The notes: generated from the letters alone by a model not told the origin. Shown: positions 42,300 to 55,338, numbered from the stretch's first letter. The stretch is 64,000 nucleotides of DNA from Notolepis coatsorum (GCA_963971535.1 OZ020589.1:54689743-54753742), one strand, 5' to 3'. Translations and numbers: made by a program.

Positions 42300-44525
42300 A
42301 TGTGTCAGCCATCCATGGCATCGTACCTTGGCACACCGACGTTCCCGGATTTTACACGCGAGGACAGAGCACAGTACACGGAGCTACGGATGTGCTTAGA
42401 GACTATGCTGTCCGACGTCCCAGACGAGACGTACAAATATGCTATCCTCCTCAAGCACCTGAAGGTGCCCAGAGCGCATAATATAGCGCTGGCATATTCC
42501 AACTCAAGTACCCCATACACCGCGGCTCTAGTAGCCCTCGACCAGCGCTATGGACGCATATGGGACTACGTGATACAGGAAATAAGAGATATCGACCGCC
42601 TCCCCCCAGCCAGAGACAATAGAGCATTGGACGACCTCTCTATCAAGGTACAGTCCCTGGTAGGGATGCTGGGGTCCCAAAAGGAGAAAGGGATATATGA
42701 ACTGTATGCTAACTCTAATGTAGAAAGGATATTAGAGAAGCTCCCCCCCGCCCGACAAGAGCGTTTTCGGCGGCAGAGAGACCACCGCGACCCCAACGGC
42801 CCAGAGGCATCCCTCCTAGACCTATCTGAGTTCCTCGCCAGGGAGGTCAGCAGCCTACGACTGGACACGTTCATGTGGAGTGGACCAAGCCCAAGACCAG
42901 GACCTCGGGGATCAAATGATAACCGCCGGTCGGTGACCGTTATGCACCAAGCCGAATCAGTACCGCAGCACAAGAACCACAACACCCCCTTGACGAAAGA
43001 GGAGTGGAAGATTGAATGCCAGTACTGTGAAGGGGAACATCGGCTGTATCAATGCGACCCTTTCAAGAAGCTGACCACGGACGAGGTGAGTCAGTGGATC
43101 AAAGACCACCGCCGCTGCTTCCGCTGCGCGCGCAGCCATATGGCAGCTGAGTGCCGTTTGAAGAAGAAGTGCGGCAGGTGCGGCGGCGCCCACTTGGAGG
43201 TCCTGCATGATATCAACAGGCGTCCGCCAGGACAACAAAGTGGGCCCGTCACGGTAATGTACCAGGCCGAGGCGGTGGCACCAGTACCGAAGATCCACCA
43301 GACCGCCCCCTGGTGTACCGACTGCTACAGCAGACACTGGGAGTCACGGTGCTACTCGGACGACCGCGAGTCGGCACCACTCCAGAAGATCCAAAGCAAC
43401 CGACCAACAGGAGTGCTCCACATTGACCAGCATAGTGGGACCCCCCGAGTGCTCATCAAAGTGGTCAGAGTGCTCCTGAGCTACGAGGACAAGGTCCTGG
43501 ACACTTACGCCGTCCTGGACGATGGGTCTGAAAAGACTCTCCTCCTCGCTTCCGCCGCAGCCCAGTTGGGCCTGCGGGGTGCCAAAGGTACCATGACAAT
43601 ACGTACCATCAGAAGGGACCAGAAGACCATAAAGGGTGAAAATGTCTCCTTCAAGATAGCAGCGGTGGACCAGCCCGAGAAGCAGTATAGTATTACCAAC
43701 GTCTTCACCAGCCACGACATAGGCCTATCACAGTACACCTACCCCATCCCACAGCTGATGGCGAAGTATGTGCACCTACGTCAACTACCTATACCGCTTA
43801 TCGACGGCGCCACACCGACCCTGCTCATCAGCTCTGACCACGCGGACCTCATTCTCCCAATTGAGGCGGCCCACATCGGACCCAAAGGATGCCCAGTCGC
43901 GGTTCAGACCCGACTGGGGTGGACGCTCCAGGGCCCCCTCTACGGACTTGACAGTCAACCCACGTCTACACGCTGCCTACACACAAAGGCGAGCGACACC
44001 GGCCACTCCCTCGTACAGCCCATTGAGAGGCTATTGACATTAAGCGAGAGGCCTGTGAGAGAACCGTGGGCACAAGAGGGAGTTCGGAACTCCACCCCCC
44101 TCAGCTGCGCTCCAGACGTAGCTGACCTCGAACCCAGCACCCCAAGCGACTCCTTGATGGGGCGGCCAGAACCGGCCCCTCCTCAGACGGGGTACAGAGC
44201 AAACAAGAGAAACAGACGGAGGAGGTGGAGGCGCAGCCAAGCACAGATCAAAGCAGTCTCAGGCCCGCTTCCTCCTAACCCCCCTACCATCCCTTCCAGC
44301 CCGTCAGAAGCGGGTCAAGGACGGGGACAACTTAAAAGTGGACACAGTCGTCGTTATCATAGACCAGTCACTACCCCGAGCTGCGTGGCCGGCCGGCCGC
44401 GTAAGCAAAGTGATCACTGGTGCCGACGGAAAGGTCAGAGCGGCAGAAGTGCTCGTCCAGGGGCGGACATACACCCGACCCGTGGCGAGGCTGATAGAGT
44501 TGCCAAGGCTCCCCGACTCTCCTAA
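42300..44525 (+). CDS. BEL/Pao Gag (DUF1759-like), zinc knuckles and DUF1758 protease
   Basis: 741 codons. Residues about 10-160 match the BEL Gag pattern (PTFPDFTREDRAQYTEL, then YAILLKHLKVPRAH). Cys/His clusters follow at about 240-252 (CQYCEGEHRLYQC), 273-290 (CFRCARSHMAAEC) and 293-305 (CGRCGGAHLEVLH). The protease-like DUF1758 domain spans about 380-545 with the core AVLDDGSEKTLL and later GWTLQGPL. In complete elements RT, RNase H and integrase follow. Here the frame enters unrelated Pro/Arg-rich translation, and the neighbouring frame carries only the extreme C-terminal pol domain. Confidence 0.85.
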   Translation: MCQPSMASYLGTPTFPDFTREDRAQYTELRMCLETMLSDVPDETYKYAILLKHLKVPRAHNIALAYSNSSTPYTAALVALDQRYGRIWDYVIQEIRDIDRLPPARDNRALDDLSIKVQSLVGMLGSQKEKGIYELYANSNVERILEKLPPARQERFRRQRDHRDPNGPEASLLDLSEFLAREVSSLRLDTFMWSGPSPRPGPRGSNDNRRSVTVMHQAESVPQHKNHNTPLTKEEWKIECQYCEGEHRLYQCDPFKKLTTDEVSQWIKDHRRCFRCARSHMAAECRLKKKCGRCGGAHLEVLHDINRRPPGQQSGPVTVMYQAEAVAPVPKIHQTAPWCTDCYSRHWESRCYSDDRESAPLQKIQSNRPTGVLHIDQHSGTPRVLIKVVRVLLSYEDKVLDTYAVLDDGSEKTLLLASAAAQLGLRGAKGTMTIRTIRRDQKTIKGENVSFKIAAVDQPEKQYSITNVFTSHDIGLSQYTYPIPQLMAKYVHLRQLPIPLIDGATPTLLISSDHADLILPIEAAHIGPKGCPVAVQTRLGWTLQGPLYGLDSQPTSTRCLHTKASDTGHSLVQPIERLLTLSERPVREPWAQEGVRNSTPLSCAPDVADLEPSTPSDSLMGRPEPAPPQTGYRANKRNRRRRWRRSQAQIKAVSGPLPPNPPTIPSSPSEAGQGRGQLKSGHSRRYHRPVTTPSCVAGRPRKQSDHWCRRKGQSGRSARPGADIHPTRGEADRVAKAPRLS

Positions 44526-44553
44526 TGACGACCATGACCCACTGACTTTGTGA
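44305..44553 (+). pseudogene. remnant of the pol C-terminal DUF5641 domain
   Basis: In a different frame from the upstream gag-protease, the codons read RQKRVKDGDNLKVDTVVVII, then DQSLPRAAWPAGRVSKV and GRTYTRPVARLIELP, the SH3-like domain at the end of BEL/Pao integrases. It shows that several kilobases of pol were removed by an internal deletion, leaving both ends of the coding region. Confidence 0.75.
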
Positions 44554-44648
44554 ATTGCCCTACTCCTCACAACGGACATTGAGTAGTGGACAAGGCGGTT
44601 AATCTGTCTCTGCTTATCTAATTAGGTGCGGACTAATTAGGAGGCGGC

Positions 44649-45850
44649 TGTTACAAAGGGTCAGATTAAACCGAATATATATATTTATTGCTTGAGATCC
44701 CATGTATACTATTTGTATATCGTTTGATATCCCTTGTATATTCTTTGTACATATACACGGAATATCCCTTTACCTGGTACAGGACAGACCATAATATTCG
44801 TTCTCCTATTGGAAGCGATCCCCTAGGCGCCACGGCCATACCCCCAATGTCTAGTTCAAAGTCACCGCTAAGACATGTCTCAACATGCCCAGGTTTGTGC
44901 AGGAATACGAGACAGAAATGAGGTTGGCACTAGATTATTCACCGTACGTATAAATACGTCGCAGGTGGATACAGCAGCACTTAGCCTAAAGTCAAGTTAC
45001 CCTCAAACGAGTTAACCCAACAAGTTGAAGCCTTCATCACGAGTCAACGACCAAGTGAAGTGAGCAACCTTGCGTCTAAATAGAGCACTTATAACCGCGT
45101 GCGAATAGGATAGTAAAAGTGTCAGAGCTTAGTGAAATAATGTCAAGTTCAACCTAGTTAATGTGAAGTACCGTGCACAGGAGAATCTACACCGGTGAAT
45201 GCAGAGCCTTTTCCGGCTGGATTATTGCTTTGGTACTGTGGCTGCTGGAGCAGAGAACCGTCTACCCCGCTGCTGTGTGGGATTTACCCGTGAGGAGCAT
45301 CACTCGAGCCCGTCTCTAGGAGGAGGCTGGCTGGCTTTCATCCATGCTGCACGCATACTTGGATTATAGCTGCTGCTTTCGTCTGCCGATCAAGGGAGTA
45401 ATGTACCGCCTCCCGTAGCTGGAGCTTATTGATTCCCCATTGATCCAGACTTTTGCATTCGAACATTCCTCCCCCCTGCTGGCTTACAACCGGAGGGAAC
45501 CCCCTTAGTATCTCCAGCTGACCTACTAGTGTACCATATATAATTCTTATGTTACAGGTGGTATTAATTATCCCCTGCGTAATATGCTCATGGACTTACG
45601 CTCTTGACCTATTCATGCACATTCTTCGCCTTACAAGCGCAACTCTAATTCTTAATAAATGTACAATAATCTTGGTGCTCTTCTAATAAATATTCTAAAC
45701 AGTACTTTCTTGTTAAGCCGTGTTATTGTGGGGGTGTTCATCACATATACCTGTGTACTGTATGGCCAGTAGTAATGTACATAACGCAGTAGTGGTTTAA
45801 TGATACCATACTTATTCAATACAGTCAGGGAATTGTACCCCTCAGTTACA
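44649..45850 (+). repeat. BEL/Pao 3' LTR
   Basis: 1202 bp, preceded by the purine stretch AGGAGGCGGC and followed by the CTAAG target duplication. Confidence 0.93.
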
Positions 45851-46116
45851 CTAAGTCTATTCACGGTACAAATATAGCTAACTCTATCTTATGTCTACTC
45901 CCGGTACAATATATATATTGTAGCTATAATAAATATACGTTTATCCTGTGCAATATATACAGTACTCCATACTAAGTCTACCTTGATCTGTACATGGAAT
46001 ATAAGATATTTGGAACTTTCTGAACCTATTGTAAATCGTAATATAGATCAGTTTTACTATGTTTGCAAACATTGCCAACATACCCAAAGTGTTTCAGCCA
46101 CAGAACAAATACAAGC

Positions 46117-46495
46117 AGCTTACTGTTGTCTAGTGTTGGTCAGTCAGCAGGAGATGAAAACAGGGCTCCAGTCTTACTGTTGTCTAGTGTTGGTCAGTCA
46201 GCAGGAGATGAAAACAGGGCTCCAGTCTTACTGTTGTCTAGTGTTGGTCAGTCAGCAGGAGATGAAAACAGGGCTCCAGTCTTACTGTTGTCTAGTGTTG
46301 GTCAGTCAGCAGGAGATGAACACAGGCTCCAGTCTTACTGTTGTCTAGTGTTGGTCAGTCAGCAGGAGATGAACACAGGCTCCAGTCTTACTGTTGTCTA
46401 GTGTTGGTCAGTCAGCAGGAGATGAACACAGGCTCCAGTCTTACTGTTGTCTAATGTTGGTCAGTCAGCAGGAGATGAACACAGGCTCCATTCTT
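46117..46495 (+). repeat. 53-bp minisatellite, about 7 copies (unit B form)
   Basis: Units read TACTGTTGTCTAGTGTTGGT then CAGTCAGCAGGAGATGAA and CAGGCTCCAGTCT. The first copies have AAACAGGG where later copies have CACAGG, so the array carries two subtypes. Confidence 0.9.
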
Positions 46496-46499
46496 ATGT

Positions 46500-47120
46500 C
46501 CGGTGGTGGAGCTACACATTCATGTATGTTTGGATCAATTACCTTTAACATATTCAATCTAGCCAATAACAAATGCACACATTTGGATATGATCACTTTT
46601 CCCTTTGGTGGAATACGTCAGATAACCTTTCTGTTTCAATATGATGCATAATTAAATAGTTCCAAGAGTAAATGATTTTATTTGTGTTAAATTAGGAAAA
46701 TTATAAGGTAACTGTACATATTTTCATATAAACATTTAATAAGTATAAAGTAATTAATCATAAAATGAGTTACCCATGAAATATAAAGGGCAATGTATAG
46801 TGTGTGTATACATATATAAAAATAACAACACTTTCACAAGTTCATAGTTCATTCAAAATATATATTGATTTAAGTATCCAACAGGACTTGACATAAACAT
46901 TTGTACAGTAATGATGAGAGACAAGTTATGCAACATACCTGCACTCTATTTCAGTTCACTGAAGATATCATATCTTTCCTTATAAAATAACAACATGTTG
47001 TAAAGGTCAAAGGTTGTGCAAGATCTTCAAGCTTTGTCCTTGGACCATATCTTGTTCCACATATGAAATAAATAATCCATAATAAATAGGACTGTTAGTT
47101 ATTTTGTATATTATCTATAG
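46500..47120. other. A/T-rich duplicated DNA, no gene
   Basis: Unit B counterpart of 26746-27388. Part of it is duplicated again at 49113-49553. Confidence 0.5.
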
Positions 47121-48535
47121 AACAGCTGGAGCAATCCTACCTGGAGGGGAGAGAACAGATGGTAGAGGTAAACGGTACCCTATCCCCCCCCCTACCGCTA
47201 CTCTTCCTAATTTATGCAAATGACATGTCGTCAGCCTGTGACTGCAACTTGTTCCTGTTTGCGGACGACTCAGCCCTGCTGGTCTCTGACAAGAACAAGT
47301 TGCAGGTTGAAAAAACCCTCAGCTCGGAACTAGGCAAAATCTGCATATGGCTCGCTGATAACAAACTATCATTACACATGGGCAAAACAGAGTCCATTCT
47401 CTTCGGTTCAAATAACAAACTCAGCAAGACCGACGGCTTCTCAGTTACAGTGGGTGACAATATTGTCACAAGGAAAGACGAAATTACCTACCTGGTTCCA
47501 TCCTAGAGGCAAATCTTTCCTGTGACAAAATGGCATCCAATGTAATAAAAAAAGTCAACCAACGAACTAGATTCTTGTACCGGATCTCCTCTCTGGTAAA
47601 CAAGAATACCCTGAAGACTCTGGCAGGAGCACTCATTCAAGGGTACTACGACTATGCTTGCACCTCATGGTACCAAAGCACCTCAAAGGCACTTAAAACA
47701 AAATTACAAACATCACAAAACAAACTGGTCAGACTACTACTTGACCTGAACCCCAGAACCCACCTCACCCCTGCCCACTTTGACAACCTAGGATGGCTTA
47801 GAGTAGACGACAGAGTACAGCAACTTGCAATGGGCCTGGTCTACAAGATACACTATACGACCGGGGTACCCATGTACATGTCAAAATACTTCCCAAAGGT
47901 CAGTGAATACCACAACCACTACACCAGAGGAAGCTCAACAAATCATGTTAAACCCAGATTCGGCTCAAACAAGGGACTAAACACGTTTCGCAATTATGCC
48001 ACAACAATGTGGAACGCCCTACCTAAAGCTGTAAAGGAATGTGAATCCCTACCCACATTCAAAACCGCTCTTAAAGAGCACCTACGGGAGGCTGCAATTC
48101 GAAACTGGCCACTGTAAATGCCCAAAACCCCCACCACCTCCTAATAGACAGTCTCCTCCCCACCGTATGTATATATTCTCTCCCCACCGTATGTGTATTT
48201 CTCTCCCACCCACCCACCCCCCCCCTAATGTACAGTCCCCTCCCCATCATATGTATATACTCTGTCAGGATCTAGGGGTAACAGTACTGTATATTTGAAT
48301 ACCGTTTATGTCACAAATGTACCAGTACTAAATACCTATATGTCCCTATGCCATAAATGTCATGTATGTTGTGTATGTCATAAATGTCTATATGAATTGA
48401 AAATGGGGGACCCTGATGGAAACAAGACAAACGTCTTTCTCAGGTCTGCATCCCCTTAACAATTGTATTGAGCCGTACTGTATTGTACCCATTCTGCAAT
48501 CTGTTAAATAAAGTTTTCATTCATTCATTCAACAC
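47121..48535 (+). mobile_element. LINE family 2, 5'-truncated (unit B)
   Basis: Same insertion as 27389-28850. It has further lesions: the C-rich run now joins directly to CTACCGCTACTCTTCC, deleting the GVPQG block, and one G is lost in CTACCTGGTTCC near 47493, which shifts the frame between ITYL and the C-terminal part. The stop is at about 48115-48117 and the 3' tail is present. Confidence 0.85.
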
Positions 48536-49112
48536 ATTTTCAAACAGACACAAAGGCTGATTATAGCACTCTGAAATTGAAATGATATAACATGTCACTG
48601 TTATTTGCTATAGAAACACTGCTAGGAGTAGTTTAGTATATTGTATACTGCGCTGAATTAACTCCTCATCAAAACGTTATGGCTAAGTGTTTTATTCACA
48701 ATGTGAAATCAGATATTGCATAAAAATCTAGTAAATAGAGTCGCGGCTGAGATGATGGAAATACTTTAGATGTGATGTGATGTTATTTATGTTGTTCTAT
48801 TGCTTAATCACTTCCTGTAGTAACATTTACAGAAACATGTTACATTATGGTTCACTGCAGATTTGGAAAGGCCGTCACCAGGGTTAACATTCTAACCATA
48901 AGCATAGAGATGCGTGTAAACGGTAAATGGCTGCATTTATATACTAGCACTTTTATCCAAAGCTCTTTACAATTTGTTCCTCACATTTTACCCATTCACT
49001 CACACATTCACACACCGACGGCGGAGGCGACCATGCAAGGTGCCAACCTGCTCATCGGGAGCAATTAGGGGTTAAGTGTCTTGCTCAAGGACACCTCGAC
49101 ACGTTGCCCGGG

Positions 49113-49553
49113 ATGATGCATAATTAAATAGTTCCAAGAGTAAATTATTTTATTTGTGTTAAATTAGGAAAATTATAAGGTGACTGTACATATTTTCATA
49201 TAAACATTTAATAAGTATAAAGTAATTAATCATAAAATGAGTTACCCATGAAATATAAAGGGCAATGTATAGTGTGTGTATACATATATAAAAATAACAA
49301 CACCTTCACAAGTTCATAGTTCATTCAAAATATATATTGATTTAAGTATCCAACAGGACTTGACATAAACATTTGTACAGTAATGATGAGAGACAAGTTA
49401 TGCAACACACCTGCACTCTATTTCAGTTCACTGAAGATATCACATCTTTCCTTATAAAATAACATGTTGTAAAGGTCAAAGGTTGTGCAAGATCTTCAAG
49501 CTTTGTCCTTGGACCATATCTTGTTCCACATATGAAATAAATAATCCATTATG
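49113..49553 (+). repeat. additional copy of 46643-47085
   Basis: From GATGCATAATTAAATAGTTC to AAATAAATAATCCAT the sequence repeats 46643-47085 with few changes. It breaks in abruptly after CACGTTGCCCGGG and leaves to DNA matching 29570 of unit A, so it is a separate local rearrangement. Confidence 0.85.
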
Positions 49554-49701
49554 TATGACTAACAATCTGTCTGAGTCGATGAGAGCTTTCTTATGTCTAA
49601 CTAGGCCGCCATTCAAAATGCCATTCCAGCATTCGTCCCTATGAGACGGTTCTAGTAAAATTCTGCACCAATGCCAACTGTTTAACAGGAGTATATGCAA
49701 C

Positions 49702-51801
49702 AAGCTCATCCTGGCTGCATATCTCTTCTACTGTCTTATCTAGAAGCTCATCCTGGCTGCATATCTCTTCTACTGTATCTAGAAGATCGTCCTGGCTGCA
49801 TATCTCTTCTACTGTCTTATCTAGAAGCTCATCCTTGCTGCATATCTCTTCTACTGTCTTATCTAGAAGCTCATCCTGGCTGCATATCTCTTCTACTGTA
49901 TCTAGAAGATCATCCTGGCTGCATATCTCTTCTACTGTCTTATCTAGAAGCTCATCCTGGCTGCATATCTCTTCTACTGTCTTATCTAGAAGATCATCCT
50001 GGCTGCATATCTCTTCTACTGTCTTATCTAGAAGATCATCCTGGCTGCATATCTCTTCTACTGTCTTATCTAGAAGATCATCCTGGCTGCATATCTCTTC
50101 TACTGTATCTAGAAGCTCATCCTGGCTGCATATCTCTTCTACTGTCTTATCTAGAAGCTCATCCTGGCTGCATATCTCTTCTACTGTCTTATCTAGAAGC
50201 TCATCCTGGCTGCATATCTCTTCTACTGTCTTATCTAGAAGCTCATCCTGGCTGCATATCTCTTCTACTGTCTTATCTAGAAGCTCATCCTGGCTGCATA
50301 TCTCTTCTACTGTCTTATCTAGAAGCTCATCCTGGCTGCATATCTCTTCTACTGTCTTATCTAGAAGCTCATCCTGGCTGCATATCTCTTCTACTGTCTT
50401 ATCTAGAAGCTCATCCTAGCTGCATATCTCTTCTACTGTCTTATCTAGAAGCTCATCCTGGCTGCATATCTCTTCTACTGTCTTATCTAGAAGCTCATCC
50501 TGGCTGCATATCTCTTCTACTGTCTTATCTAGAAGATCATCCTGGCTGCATATCTCTTCTACTGTCTTATCTAGAAGCTCATCCTGGCTGCATATCTCTT
50601 CTACTGTCTTATCTAGAAGCTCATCCTGGCTGCATATCTCTTCTACTGTCTTATCTAGAAGCTCATCCTGGCTGCATATCTCTTCTACTGTCTTATCTAG
50701 AAGCTCATCCTGGCTGCATATCTCTTCTACTGTCTTATCTAGAAGATCATCCTGGCTGCATATCTCTTCTACTGTCTTATCTAGAAGCTCATCCTGGCTG
50801 CATATCTCTTCTACTGTATCTAGAAGCTCATCCTGGCTGCATATCTCTTCTACTGTATCTAGAAGCTCATCCTGGCTGCATATCTCTTCTACTGTCTTAT
50901 CTAGAAGCTCATCCTGGCTGCATATCTCTTCTACTGTATCTAGAAGCTCATCCTGGCTGCATATCTCTTCTACTGTCTTATCTAGAAGATCATCCTGGCT
51001 GCATATCTCTTCTACTGTCTTATCTAGAAGCTCATCCTGGCTGCATATCTCTTCTACTGTATCTAGAAGCTCATCCTGGCTGCATATCTCTTCTACTGTC
51101 TTATCTAGAAGATCATCCTGGCTGCATATCTCTTCTACTGTATCTAGAAGCTCATCCTGGCTGCATATCTCTTCTACTGTCTTATCTAGAAGCTCATCCT
51201 GGCTTCATATCTCTTCTACTGTCTTATCTAGAAGCTCATCCTGGCTGCATATCTCTTCTACTGTCTTATCTAGAAGCTCATCCTGGCTGCATATCTCTTC
51301 TACGGTCTTATCTAGAAGCTCATCCTGGCTGCATATCTCTTCTACTGTCTTATCTAGAAGATCATCCTGGCTGCATATCTCTTCTACTGTCTTATCTAGA
51401 AGCTCATACTGGCTGCATATCTCTTCTACTGTCTTATCTAGAAGCTCATCCTGGCTGCATATCTCTTCTACTGTCTTATCTAGAAGCTCATCCTGGCTGC
51501 ATATCTCTTCTACTGTCTTATCTAGAAGATCATCCTGGCTGCATATCTCTTCTACTGTCTTATCTAGAAGCTCATCCTGGCTGCATATCTCTTCTACTGT
51601 CTTATCTAGAAGCTCATCCTGGCTGCATATCTCTTCTACTGTCTTATCTAGAAGCTCATCCTGGCTGCATATCTCTTCTACTGTCTTATCTAGAAGATCA
51701 TCCTGGCTGCATATCTCTTCTACTGTCTTATCTAGAAGATCATCCTGGCTGCATATCTCTTCTACTGTCTTATCTAGAAGATCATCCTGGCTGCATATCT
51801 C
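49702..51801. repeat. 42-bp minisatellite (with 36-bp variants), about 50 copies
   Basis: Units read ATCCTGGCTGCATATCTCTT then CTACTGTCTTATCTAGAAGCTC. Some lack CTTATC (36 bp), and GCTC alternates with GATC at the unit end. Both lengths are multiples of 3, so one frame stays open for over 800 codons. I treat it as non-coding. A single related monomer is in the TRIM 3' flanks (25070 and 38548). Confidence 0.95.
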
Positions 51802-51829
51802 TTTTTTTTGTGAGCTCCGTGCACAGACG

Positions 51830-53094
<1,265 letters not shown>

Positions 53095-53232
53095 TCAACA
53101 CGGAGTGTGCGTACAACCCGTGTACGCACGTGTGATAAATCCCAATATTTTTGTGCGTACACACATTCTAAATTCTGTGCTTAAGTACGAAAATAGAACA
53201 CTTTCTAAGAATTGTTGATAAATGAGGGCCCT
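53095..53232 (-). mobile_element. Harbinger-like transposon end
   Basis: Read on the minus strand from 53232 the sequence begins GGGCCCTCATTTATCAACAA, then contains GTGTACGCAC and CGTGCGTACAC motifs. A GGGCC(T/C)CATTTATAA start with repeated GCGTACGC is typical of fish Harbinger elements. Only one end is seen. Confidence 0.5.
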
Positions 53233-53573
53233 GGCCTCTGTTCCCTGGGCTCGGCTGTGCTCAGCCAGCATGGAGGCCAGTCTCTCCTGGATCTCCGACA
53301 TGGCCCTCTGGGTGGCCTGGTGGCCGGCATGAGCCTCGGACAGCAGAACCCAGGCATCGAAATCACTCCTCCCACCCGCATCACCCATCTTACAACCAGC
53401 CGGCATCACCGCGCTCTCAGATACTCTGGACGATGATTGCTTCACTCTTTGCCTCGTCTCCAGCTGTAGAGCTGTTGTGGCTGGTTGGCTGCTGGCTGCT
53501 ATCTGATCTGTTGTGGCTGGTTGGCTGCTGGCTGCTACCTGATCTGTTGTGGCTGGTTGGCTGCTGCTACCTG
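53233..53573 (-). repeat. 36-bp repeat region within an unassigned minus-strand frame
   Basis: GATCTGTTGTGGCTGGTTGG then CTGCTGGCTGCTACCT repeats two to three times and continues beyond the TIR element at 54956-55035. A minus-strand frame (53095-53586) reads SSQPATTDQVAA repeats followed by a helical-looking segment. I cannot assign it, and its end is translated transposon terminus. Confidence 0.6.
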
Positions 53574-54176
53574 GGCCCCGTTCCATGTACCTGGATAACT
53601 GAGTTAGCCGGATAACTTTAGCTGGATAACTGGGTTAGCCGGACTTTCCGGTTTCATGTACGTGGATTTTCCAGATCACCATGCCAACAGATCCAAAAGT
53701 TTGAGCCTGCTCGAAAGCAGAGTTCAAGTTCAAGTTAGCCCGATCACGCAGAGCCACGCCCCCGCAAAGAAGTGACAGCTCGTTTCCTGAAACTATTCCC
53801 ACAGTCTACGATCTGCATTATACCATTCTGAATTACGTTTTTGTGCTCCATTCTTCCAGAGGGGGCTTTTGAAATGTAAAATAGACCCAAAATGCTGATA
53901 TTAAATTCACTTTGTCCTAAATAATGCACGTTATATATACCGTGGCGACGGTGGCGCTCGCTCGTGCGATGTACACAAAAATGTGGTTATTTTAATTGTA
54001 ACTGGGATTAAGATGTCTGATGAGATGCGCTGTTTGACGGATTTGAGAAATTGAATGAGCCGTTGACGTCACATGAATGAATGAGGATAAAGAAATAAAA
54101 CTTCATTCAAAATAAGGAATATTCTAAACACGGGTCTCTCGTTCATTAATGTATAAACAATGAATTTATCCCATCT

Positions 54177-54247
54177 GGCACAGTGGCCCAGCGGTAGTGC
54201 TCAAGCCTGCCAACCTTGCGACCCGGGTTCAAATCCCAGTGTTTCCA
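54177..54247 (+). tRNA. tRNA-Gly(GCC)-like sequence in TIR copy 2
   Basis: This is the best-preserved Gly-like copy: A box TGGCCCAGCGGTAG, anticodon loop CTGCCAA (GCC), B box GGGTTCAAATCCC, end GTTTCCA, then a T run (54255). The order matches tRNA-Gly(GCC). The acceptor stem is not convincingly paired, so it may not fold as a working tRNA. Confidence 0.45.
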
Positions 54248-54400
54248 ATATGATTTTTTTGAATATAATATTAATGATTATACGCCAAAGTAGCCTGGTT
54301 TTAAGTTAAAATATTATAAATCTACATGCATTGAGGATGTCATTCTTTATATAGCTCTCAACGTGCACCAAATTGAATTATTCCTATATTGCAAAAAAAA

Positions 54401-54474
54401 GGAGACGACTAGGGTCTTGAACCCCGGTCGTCCGTGTGAAAGTCAAAAGAACAACCTGTTAGACCACATTGGAG
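54401..54474 (-). tRNA. tRNA-Glu(UUC)-like sequence in TIR copy 2
   Basis: Minus strand: A box TGGTCTAACAGGT, anticodon region ACTTTCACA (TTC), B box GGGTTCAAGACCC. A T-rich stretch follows. It converges on the Gly-like sequence about 150 bp away. Confidence 0.45.
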
Positions 54475-54955
54475 ATAAGTTAAAGATTGACTATACATCA
54501 TTCAATGGGCAAGAGGGCCGTATCGTAATTCTGTATAACAGTTAACTAATTCTTTTCGCTAGCAAGATCTCATTTGATTATTCAATCCAGCAGGCAAGTT
54601 TAAAGAAATATAATCTGATTGATTGAGGTAATGAGGGACTTAGAATTAGCCTATAGATAACGCATTTAACTTGTCGGCGAGGCGATTGAGCCGTATTGCA
54701 ATCTGTCAATAAAGTCTTAAATCAATTAATCAATCAATGCCGTTGAGAATCAGGGTCTCTGCCATCGATACGTGCTGGCTTTTCACCTAAAACGGCCGCG
54801 CGCATTTAGCCTGACTCGCAAGTCTGGCTTGAGTTAACGAGACTGAATCCACCTTTGTGAAACAGGAAAATCCCGGCTTCGAACATCGGGTTAACTGAAG
54901 CTGGATAATGGACATCTTGATCGACTTAGTTGAACCACGTACATGAAACAGGGCC

Positions 54956-55338
54956 CTGATCTGTTGTGGCTGGTTGGCTGCTGCTACCTGATCTGTTGTG
55001 GCTGGTTGGCTGGTTGGCTGGTTGGCTGGTTGGTTGGCTGGGTGGAACGGCATGACCAGTGTGTGGAAATCCAACCTCCCCGTCAAATCAAGCTCAACTT
55101 CTTTCATGAACATTATATAAGAAAGGTTGAGATCCAAGGCAGCTCTACAGATTTTAAAAAGCCTTTAATAAGTGGCTTACATTATTTAGAATTTTTTTTT
55201 AAAAGTCCAACATGTTTCGGCCTACATGGCCTTCTTCAGGGTGTTGCTGTGACAAAAACAATACTGTGACTAAATAGAGGAAAAAAGGAAAAAACACACA
55301 CAACTCAGGGAGACACTAATTACAATGGGGGACAGCTG
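54956..55338. repeat. GGCTGGTTGGCTG repeats and another repeat fragment
   Basis: Continues the 36-bp repeat interrupted by copy 2 and degenerates to GGTTGGCT units. From 55195, CCAACATGTTTCGGCCTACA then TGGCCTTCTTCAGGG is a motif recurrent in fish repeats and may be the distal part of the Penelope-like element at 57142, because its minus-strand neighbour is that element. Confidence 0.5.

Larger units (their letters stand above)
39637..45850 (+). mobile_element. BEL/Pao LTR retrotransposon, non-autonomous, recent
   Basis: Two LTRs (39637-40840 and 44649-45850) flank a 3.8-kb body. The target duplication CTAAG lies at 39632-39636 and 45851-45855, and unit A shows the empty site (GCTAAGTCTATTC at 26313-26325). 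The primer binding site TGGTCCTTCGAGCCGGA and the encoded proteins identify BEL/Pao. By eye the two LTRs differ by about five substitutions and one AT dinucleotide, so insertion was recent and after the segmental duplication. Reverse transcriptase, RNase H and the integrase core are missing. Confidence 0.93.
34296..49110 (+). repeat. segmental duplication unit B
   Basis: Collinear with unit A. Homology starts at ACACCAATGCCCAGCAATGA and ends in the dispersed repeat at CACGTTGCCCGGG. It is enlarged by the solo LTR (34489-35892) and the BEL/Pao element (39637-45850). Unit A supplies the empty sites for both. Confidence 0.88.
53574..54955 (+). mobile_element. 1.38-kb TIR element with two tRNA-like sequences, copy 2
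   Basis: Inserted into the 36-bp repeat with CTG on both sides (53571-53573 and 54956-54958). The uninterrupted repeat GCTACCTGATCTG nearby shows the empty site. Ends are GGCCCCGTTCCATGTACCTGG and the inverted CATGAAACAGGGCC. Collinear with copy 1. Confidence 0.9.

Noticed and set aside
41803..42399. 198-codon frame bridging the two BEL/Pao Gag parts as a separate gene
   Set aside because: It overlaps gag in another frame with Pro/Arg/Thr-rich content. More likely it reflects indels between the two Gag segments.
53095..53586. 163-codon minus-strand frame as a transposase accessory (Myb/SANT-like) gene
   Set aside because: The middle looks helical but matches no motif I can name. The N-terminus is a 36-bp repeat translation and the C-terminus is translated transposon end.
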